Shown in pieces: positions 56,676 through 64,000 of a stretch of DNA of 64,000 nt (positions are counted from its first letter, which is position 1; every line of letters begins with the position of its first letter). The notes beneath the pieces are model-generated. The model was not told where the DNA came from. It ran no database searches and was given only the letters and a program-made list of their open reading frames with translations. The stretch spans positions 9,765,205 to 9,829,204 of the forward strand of contig NC_045138.2 in the NCBI RefSeq assembly GCF_008831285.2. Direction: 5' to 3'. The DNA comes from Nymphaea colorata. Lineage: Eukaryota > Streptophyta > Magnoliopsida > Nymphaeales > Nymphaeaceae. The position numbers were made by a program, and so were the translations under genes.

Positions 56676-59050
56676 CAGGGGCAAAGCCAAGATTTTTCTC
56701 TCGGAGGGGGGGGGGTGCTAACAGTCTACGGATGAATTGTAATATATATATATATATATATATATAGACTCTCTCTCTCTCTCTAGATAGCATTTGCAAA
56801 CCACAATATAGCAAAAGTGAGCATAAATAATATACAATTGTCCATGTCATAAACGTGAAGTGTGACATGTCATACGACACATTTTAATAACTACTTGTGG
56901 CATTAGCACAAAACACGATCTATCAATAACGGATAAGGTGCTTTATTTCTATTAAAGTAACATAGGTATGAACGTAAGGTGGGTATGCAAATATCACAAC
57001 CCAAAATTTGGCAAACAAGTACATCCATGAACAAAAAAAAAAAGTTACCTAAAATAAACAGTTTTGTATTCTTTCAATGTAATCCAATCAGTTTTTGCCT
57101 CCATTTCCATCGAAAATAGTTACATATCATTATTCGTTCAACTGAACAATAAAATATAAAAGAAAAGTACCTTTAAGTTGCAACATCTTTGTTTTCTTCC
57201 GGACCATCTTGTTGAGTACCTTTTTTCTAAAAAAAAAACCATAAATATTTTTCATCATCTTCTCAATAAACTTGCACAAAAAGTCAGAAATTTGAAAAAA
57301 AACCATAAGATTCAAATGAGCCAAGAACGAATTCAACTATCATCAACTAACTAACTAATTACAGCCCATGATATGATGACAATCAATAAATTGTTAACAT
57401 GGGTCCAGAACTAGGGCTGCATAAGGGCCTTGGTTTGGGCCCAAAAAAAAACCAGCCTGGCCATCCCGTTAACCTATTCGGGTCGGCCCGATATCTTTTT
57501 AATATTATTTTTATTTTCATAATAACATATATTTTATTATTAAAATATATTTATTTTATATTTTATATTTTATATTTAAAAAATTATTTTTTATTTTAAC
57601 CGGGCTAGGCCCAAGCTTGGGTTTCGGGTTGTCGAGCCGGGCTTGGGTTTCGAGCTGCAGGCTGGCCTGATGTCTAAGCTTATCCAGAACCTCTAATTCC
57701 CAAATGAGTCTATGACAAACAAAAAACCCCCAAATCTGCATACTAAAATTGAACGCACATACCAATCAAAAGGGGTTAACAAACTAATTACGTGCTTAAA
57801 TAAAAAATAACAGAAATTTAAGAGAGAGCATGACATATACTAATCTGAAATAAAAATGCCTAATCAAACTAATTACGTGCTTAAATAAAAAAAAATAGAA
57901 ATTTAAGAGAGAGCGTGACATATACTAATCTGAAATTTGAAAGGGAAAATCAAAACCCCCAATTCTCAAATGCCCCAAATCTGCATACTAAAATTGAGAC
58001 TTTCACATTGAAATATATAAAGCAATTAAAAGGAACTAATTAAACTAATTACATGCTTAAATAAAAAAATAACGGAAATTTAAGAGAGAGCATGACATAT
58101 ACTAATATGAAATAAAAATGAATAAACAAACTGATTACATGATTAAATAAAAAAACAAAAATTAAGAGAGATCATGACATATATTAATCTGAAATGTGAA
58201 GAAAAAATCAAAACCTCTAATCTTTATCAGAACCCTTGCTTCTCACATGAGTCCATGACAAATGGAAAACCCCCAAATCTGCATATTCAAATTGAAAACC
58301 TTCAGTGAAGTACATAAAGCAATTAAAATAGACTAATTAAACTAATTACATGCTTAAATAAAAAATAACAAAAATTTAAGAGAGAGCATGACGTGTGCTG
58401 ATCTAAAGGTTGGAAAGGAGAAATCAGAACCCCTAATTTTAATTAGAACACATAATTCCCAAATGAATCCATGACAAATAGAAAACCCACACATGTGCAT
58501 ACTAAAATTGAAAACCTTCACATTGAAATACATAAAACAATTAAAAGGGATTAATTAACCTAATTACATACTTAAATAAAACAATAACAGAAATTTAAGA
58601 AAGAGCATGACATATACTAATCTAAAATCTGAAAGGGAAAAATCAGAACCCCTAATCTTAATTAGAACATCTAATTCCCAAAAGAATTCATGACAAACAG
58701 AAAACCCCTAAATCTGCATACTAAAATTGAAAACCTTCAAATTGAAATACATAAAGCAGTCAAAAGAAGCAAGGGAATTACAGTCGAGCTTCAACAGGTT
58801 GCAGTAGACAACAGTCCTCCATTAGGCTTCAGCAAGCACCAGACACTAGACAGCTGAGAAGAAAAATAAATCAGAAGAATATTGAATGAATATGATGCAT
58901 CGAACATTTGAGAAGAAGAAGAAATAAGAAGGAGACTGCCAATGGGCAATGGGAGACTCAGACCTAAGTCACCTGACCTTAGATGAGTAACGAGTCAGAT
59001 CAGACCTTCGGACTCCGGCGGACAGTGGACCAGCCCTAGGTCCACCCCTA
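56676..59050. mobile_element. 2.4-kb non-autonomous hAT-type element
   Basis: The block is flanked by an exact 8-bp repeat GATAAGGG (56668-56675 and 59051-59058). The left end reads CAGGGGCAAAGCCAAG and the reverse complement of the right end reads TAGGGGTGGACCTAGG. Both are variants of the CAGGGGCGGAGCCAGG end seen on many plant hAT elements. No transposase frame was found. Inside are a G10 run, a (TA)n(CT)n tract (56743-56785) and a five-unit tandem array. End similarity is imperfect, but the 8-bp TSD is exact. Confidence 0.82.
57640..58775. repeat. tandem array of about 215-300 bp units in the hAT element
   Basis: The marker CCCAAATCTGCATACTAAAA, or variants, recurs near 57728, 57966, 58270, 58485 and 58705. 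A second marker CTAATTACATGCTTAAATAA recurs near 57784, 57870, 58040, 58340 and 58558. Some units contain an extra internal duplication of 86-88 bp (57784/57870 and 58040/58128). All units are AT-rich and non-coding. Confidence 0.88.
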
Positions 59051-59102
59051 GATAAGGGAATTAATCGAGGCATTTGTAGAAGGTAAAAACGTTTTTTGTT
59101 AA

Positions 59103-59317
59103 GGGACACGTGAAGCATTTGACATAGCAAAATCTTAAAATTTTAGAATCAAAATGCTCATTTTTCTAAAAAAAAATAGAATTATTAAACAAACGGGACA
59201 TTTGTTTATGAAATTAAGAAATTGAAACATGGAATTTTGATTCCATTTCAATTTGAGGAGGAATTATGATTCTAGAATTTTCATTCTGGAATCAAAATTC
59301 CAAACCATTAAACGCCC
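59103..59317. mobile_element. small Harbinger-like MITE (tentative)
   Basis: The right end read in reverse is GGGGGCGTTTAATGG, a good Harbinger end. TAA lies on both sides (59100-59102 and 59318-59320). The left end GGGACACGTGAAGC is poorly matched, so the 215-bp extent is uncertain. Confidence 0.45.
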
Positions 59318-59320
59318 CCT

Positions 59321-60885
59321 AATATTATAAAATTTAAACATTAAAGGGCATTCTATATATAAATAAGTAAAAAATAATGAGATAACAGTATACAAAAAAA
59401 AAAATTATTGGCCGATGTGGGCAATTGCCAATGCCAACCCACGTGTCCCTCTGTCACTGCATTCTACCCTGATTGCTGTAGTCCATGTGTTTTTCATTGA
59501 CTTTTGACATCTAAATGACAAAAAGGTTGGTTCATCCATCTTAATGTTTGGTCTTTTTTTTTTATTTGTGAATGGTTTTAGGTTATAACATTCTCTTAGG
59601 GTATATATTTGAATTTTTTATTTTCAGTAATATTTAGCTGTGAAACTTTATAATAACATATGTTGAGCTTAGTACTTTCGATGGATATATTAATTGCATG
59701 AAATATCATCACAAACACAAAACTTCAATTTTCTTCAATTTTTATCATCGCCGGATTCTGGCACATGCCGGCTAGATTACAATGTCATATTTTAAACATG
59801 TCTAATTCTACTAGATATAAACTTACTTACAAAATATTACATTGATTGGTTGCCATTTTAATACATTTTATTATATTTCAATGTTTCCAATCTCTAGCCT
59901 TTTACCCACCCACTTAGTATTCGACAAATTGTTTGAATGACTAAGGACTTATAATCTTATTGAACCGCTTGAACCGTAGCATCATTTTGGAATTATGTAT
60001 CATGTTTCATGGTGAAATGATAGCTTGATCATTTACTAGTAATCTTTGAATTAGGAATAACATGATATTTGTGTTGCATACATATTCAATGTGTCACTTT
60101 TATGATGTTTCTTCCAAGATATACGATTATCGAAATAAATTTTTTGGGTACTTGTTCAACAAATTGCATGACAAGCCACCCAATGACTATTAATTTACAT
60201 GAATTGAAAACCAAATGATTAACCCAATGACTTTGCTATCGCACATAATGTGATCATGAATGGAAGAATGAGATGTCTTTGTGTGAGATGTAATAATGTC
60301 ATTACTCAGGCAACTAAGATGTCATTACTCACACATATGCAATAGACTTGTACAAACGCATGTTTGCTGGGAATATCATGGAGATAGAAGAATTTCATAA
60401 GAATGTGCATTAAAAAAAATTGTCGAAAACATCCAATGGTTATTGTCGAATGTGTTCCATGTACAACCAGATGCATCATCTTCTCAAAAGGCAGATATTA
60501 TTATGGTACAATAGCATAGTGATACAGCTTACATAACATTTAATTTTATGCAATGAGTTCTATTTGCTAAACTTGATTCCTAATCGTCCTAACATGTTTT
60601 CTTCATGTTCATTGTAGACTTGTTGGCACCATGAAACTTTGCACGATTTCCACCTCGGCAATGACATTACCATGGTTGCAATTTTTTATTATGTTTTTTT
60701 TATAACTTTGAATTGATGTAATATAAGTTAAAACATTTGTTATGTATATTTGTTTTGTTTATGAACATTTAACTGTTTGGTTTGACAACGTGCAACATAT
60801 AATCAAGTTCATTTTTAGAAAAAATTATGTCATACATTGATTAGGAAAAAAATTTTAACACATCTTCACTGACACTTGAAATTGT
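59321..60885. other. AT-rich intergenic DNA, no gene seen
   Basis: No long frame, RNA gene or element terminus recognised. Confidence 0.5.
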
Positions 60886-61276
60886 ATCCATAAAGATTAA
60901 GGGAAACTTTTTAGAAACATCGGTCCAAGTATTAATGACGTCCGTTGTTGTGTCGATTAAAAATTTTAGCAAAGTTTTGTCAAATGTCAATAAAAGGTTT
61001 TATCAATATCCGACCAATGTCTGTAAAATTTTTTTACCAATGTCTGGCTGGGTGTCGGTAAAAGTTGTTTCTGATGTGCATTGGACATCAATAACATTCC
61101 TATTTACCTATGTGCTATAGGGTGTCGGTGATGGTGTCTACATAGACGCACAACACTAGAATGTTGGTGATGGTTTTTTCAATGATTGAGACTGCGTCAA
61201 AGAAATGTTCACCGATGCATGATGATGTTTTACCGACATTTTTAGGCTGCCGGTGATTCCTCTATTTTTCGTAGTG
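60886..61276 (-). mobile_element. CACTA-type terminus (right end) with subterminal repeats
   Basis: Read from 61276 on the minus strand it starts CACTACGAAAAATAG, a CACTA end, and CCGAC/GTCGG-type words recur through the adjacent 390 bp (near 60920, 61010, 61050, 61125, 61230 and 61250). Such dense subterminal repeats bind CACTA transposase. No partner end or 3-bp TSD was found to the left. Confidence 0.6.
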
Positions 61277-61569
61277 CCCTAACATGCCAAGCTGTATGGG
61301 AATTAACTCCTTTATTGATTTTGTTGAGAAAAAAGACTATGATCAATCTGAAAAAAAAAATAAAGAGAAAGGTTTTGAGAGTAATATACCCTTGTAGAAA
61401 AGAAGAGGTACCGATGAGTAAACACATTGGTTTAGCTCCCGTCTCTGTCTCATCTCTTTCACATGTTGAGGTCCTTCTCTTGTTGCAATTACTGACCAGC
61501 ATCTACACCTTCACCGGCAGGTGAGTCTCTTTCTCTCTTTATCTGAGATTGGCTTGCTCGCAATCTTTC

Positions 61570-62065
61570 CCTCATCCCCGAGTAAGATTAGTATTAGTTT
61601 AATCTACTAATGCAAAAAAAAAAAAAACTTTAATTAGTCTAACTGCCTAAGAATCACTAACTGTAATTAACATATGTGGGATCAAACACTTTAAAGCACT
61701 AGGATCCCTAACAAAAAAGTAAATTTTTTTGAGAATTTCTAATGGTGATATCTAGAAATATCTCATCATGCATTCATGCGATCTGCTGATTTTTTTTAAT
61801 TCATGCATGATTAATGCTCAATTAGCTGCATTCATATATGCCTATTCTTTTGCTCGTCCCCAAGCAAGATTGTATTAGTTTAATCTACTAACGCAAAAAC
61901 AACTTTAATTACTCTAACTTACTATTTAATCACTGCTGTATTGAACATATATGAGATCAAATGCTTTAAAGATCTAGGTTCCCTAGCAAATGTGTATACC
62001 GTTTTTAGAATTTCCAATGATGTTGTCTAGAAACATGTTATCATGTATACATGATTTTTGCCAAA
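61570..62065. repeat. diverged tandem duplication, about 281-bp spacing
   Basis: The stretch from about 61572 (GAGTAAGATTAGTATTAG, TTTAATCTACTAATGC) to 61780 reappears from about 61853 to 62060 with many substitutions. Confidence 0.8.
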
Positions 62066-64000
62066 ATCATGGGAAAATAAAAAACACGTTTCAGCTACAA
62101 TTTGACTGTATGTTGAGCATTCGAAATTTCATATAACATACCCTCAACAATATGACCTGCTTAGGAACATCAATCTATATTGATATTTACCATATACTTA
62201 TGATGAACGTGTGAATTTATTTTTTGCACTTGAACAGCATACTTTGCACCATTTATTTCATTCTTTCCTTTTTTTTCTTTTTGAGTACTATTTGAACTTT
62301 AGGGCTTTCTACCTCACTCATGTAGCGAGCTTCCAATGAGTGACATGATCTAGACCAACTGGTTATAGAGAGCTAGAGATTGGGTATTCTTTGTATATAC
62401 TTGCACATGTCAAGAATGCCACAAATTAAGAATGCTTACATATGTTTTTCATGTCATATACAAGGTTTATATTTATCAAATTTTCTACATAGTCATGTAA
62501 TGAGTATTGGTCAGTAAACTAGTTTGCCTTAGGATTTGAGGCTCAAAGTATTTATCACAGTTACTTGTATGAACCAAGTAAGCTCCAAGTATCAACTAGG
62601 CATGAAGTCTAGTTACTCTTAATTGGCCCCTTTTCATTGAATTCAAAACGCCTAGGGTGGTTGAAGCCAGCTACTTAATCAAACAAAGCCTACCGAAGCG
62701 AAAACATGCATATTCACTTCTTTTTCTTAACAAAAGTTGTTTGAGGTGCAACTTTCTACTCATATTCATAATTTTAAGGTGTGCTCTTTCTTTCTCTATT
62801 AATGATCTGATGTATGCATTTTCATGAAGTGGTCAAATTAAATTACATATATCATACCTTACAATCTAATTAAAATAATTTAATCATGCATATTTAATGC
62901 CTAGTTATGTAAATTTTAGCATACGATACATACACGAACATGCCTTTTTGTGACCACACCTGCCGTATGGTTGAAAATCCATCATCCTTAGTGTGGGTGG
63001 GTGGGTGGGGGAGAGGGAGAGAGAGCACGCGTATAAGTGGAAAATGATATTTTCACTTTCATGCATTCTGCTAACTCTGACAAACGAGCTCATGCATCAA
63101 TAGTATTATTGCTCATAAGTCTTGTTAGCATGAGAAAAATATAGGGCTGAATTTTATTCCTAACTACATAAAGGAAAATTAAAAAATTAGTTATCCCTTG
63201 CAAAGGCCTAAGTTTAAGAAAGTCAAGCATATTGTCCATCTACAATATTCCACCCTATTTAAGAAAGTGACATATTCAATCCCTCGTAAGTTCTTTAATA
63301 GAGACATCACCTATTGACTTCTAAAATAAAATTCATATGCTCAATCATATAGTAAAGTAGGTCATGAAGAAAATATGAGTACTGGCTTCCTACCTACTTG
63401 GTCTGTACTCTGGATCCTCAAGTTACGAGCACATTATATCAACCTTTGATTTTTTTCTCGCGCATTATTGTTTTGATTGCCACTAATTACTCCTACTCGC
63501 ACTGAGTTCCATTGCATCTCTATAAATTCCCTATTAGTGCTCTATTATTTGTTTCCTTCTCTATTTTTTTGTTAGATAGTCTACAATAGAGAATTGTTTA
63601 GTTGTTTACAATTTGCTGGCACCTACAATCTTTGTGTTAACTTCAACATTAATAACTCGAAGAAACTTCTCTTTGAGAGACATTTCAAAGGTGAGCTAAA
63701 AAGTGCGCAAACTCAAATGGAGACAACTACAGATGTGAGGCCTAGAGATTTATGAGGTAGAACTAAATATTCTTGAATAAATTGTACATGTTCATGTTGA
63801 ATTATTAAATCATAATTGGAGTTAAAGTGGAAGCATGCCTAAATCCATTTTAAAGAGAATGACAATAGAATTTGACAGCAGGATCTTTCGACGTCTCTTT
63901 GCAGTATGTGATCTCTCTTAGATGGAAAAAAATCCCTGAAAATTCTTGTTCTCTACATATGACCTAAGGGACCACTACCCTTTTATATTGAGATTAATTT
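62066..64000. other. AT-rich intergenic DNA, no gene seen
   Basis: Apart from the G-rich motif near 63.0 kb, I see only AT-rich sequence with short frames. Confidence 0.5.
62995..63011 (+). other. G-quadruplex motif
   Basis: GGGTGGGTGGGTGGGGG has four G-tracts with single-base loops, a strong pattern for a parallel quadruplex. GA repeats follow it. Confidence 0.85.

Noticed and set aside
22866-61276. A single giant CACTA element spanning both CACTA-like ends
   Set aside because: The flanking triplets differ (AGA versus CCC) and the terminal sequences match over only a few bases, so these are two unrelated ends.

Overview
This is plant nuclear DNA. It is AT-rich, dominated by nested transposable elements, carries one spliced alpha-expansin gene, and contains an insert of plant mitochondrial DNA. 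Mitochondrial sdh4 is retained, cox3 and ccmFC keep many unedited C positions, and the mitochondrial block sits between large repeat arrays. These points fit an early-diverging angiosperm such as a water lily, but that placement is an inference.

Layout. 0-3.1 kb: AT-rich DNA with a 56-bp tandem repeat and a minus-strand Copia protease relic. 3.1-15.7 kb: an old, decayed Ty1/copia element (Copia-A). A 3.1-kb Ty3/gypsy-type solo LTR (TSD GGTAT) interrupts its pol region, and a 1.04-kb hAT-type element (TSD TACATAAA) interrupts its 3' LTR. 18.2-19.7 kb: a complete three-exon alpha-expansin gene on the minus strand, the only clearly functional host gene found. 20-27.6 kb: intergenic DNA with a CACTA terminus and a gypsy LTR terminus. 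27.6-35.6 kb: a second Copia element (Copia-B, TSD CATAT) that has lost its integrase. Its 5' LTR is split by a 2.3-kb PIF/Harbinger-type element (TSD TTA) carrying an intron-containing fragment of an expansin-like A gene, so it is a Pack-type gene-capturing transposon. 36.5-37.6 kb: a cluster of three hairpins, then a coding fragment resembling the TPLATE-complex subunit TWD40-1.

37.8-48.8 kb: a palindrome and a repeat array, about 8.6 kb of mitochondrial-type DNA with ccmFC (group II intron, frameshifted), sdh4 and cox3 (overlapping by 73 bp), then a second array built from the same modules. 49.3 kb: a LINE endonuclease fragment. 50.1-55.3 kb: a young, almost intact minus-strand Copia element (Copia-C, TSD GTATC, 287-bp LTRs differing at about 9 sites). 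56.7-59.05 kb: a 2.4-kb non-autonomous hAT element (TSD GATAAGGG) with an internal tandem array. 59-64 kb: AT-rich DNA with a small Harbinger-like MITE, a CACTA terminus, a diverged tandem duplication and a strong G-quadruplex motif.

The genes do not form an operon or pathway. The coherent story is a record of insertions. Copia-A is oldest and was later hit by the gypsy element and a hAT. Copia-B landed in what looks like a host intron and was later hit by the gene-carrying Harbinger element. The mitochondrial insert and Copia-C look younger. All element boundaries were read by eye from TSDs and termini.
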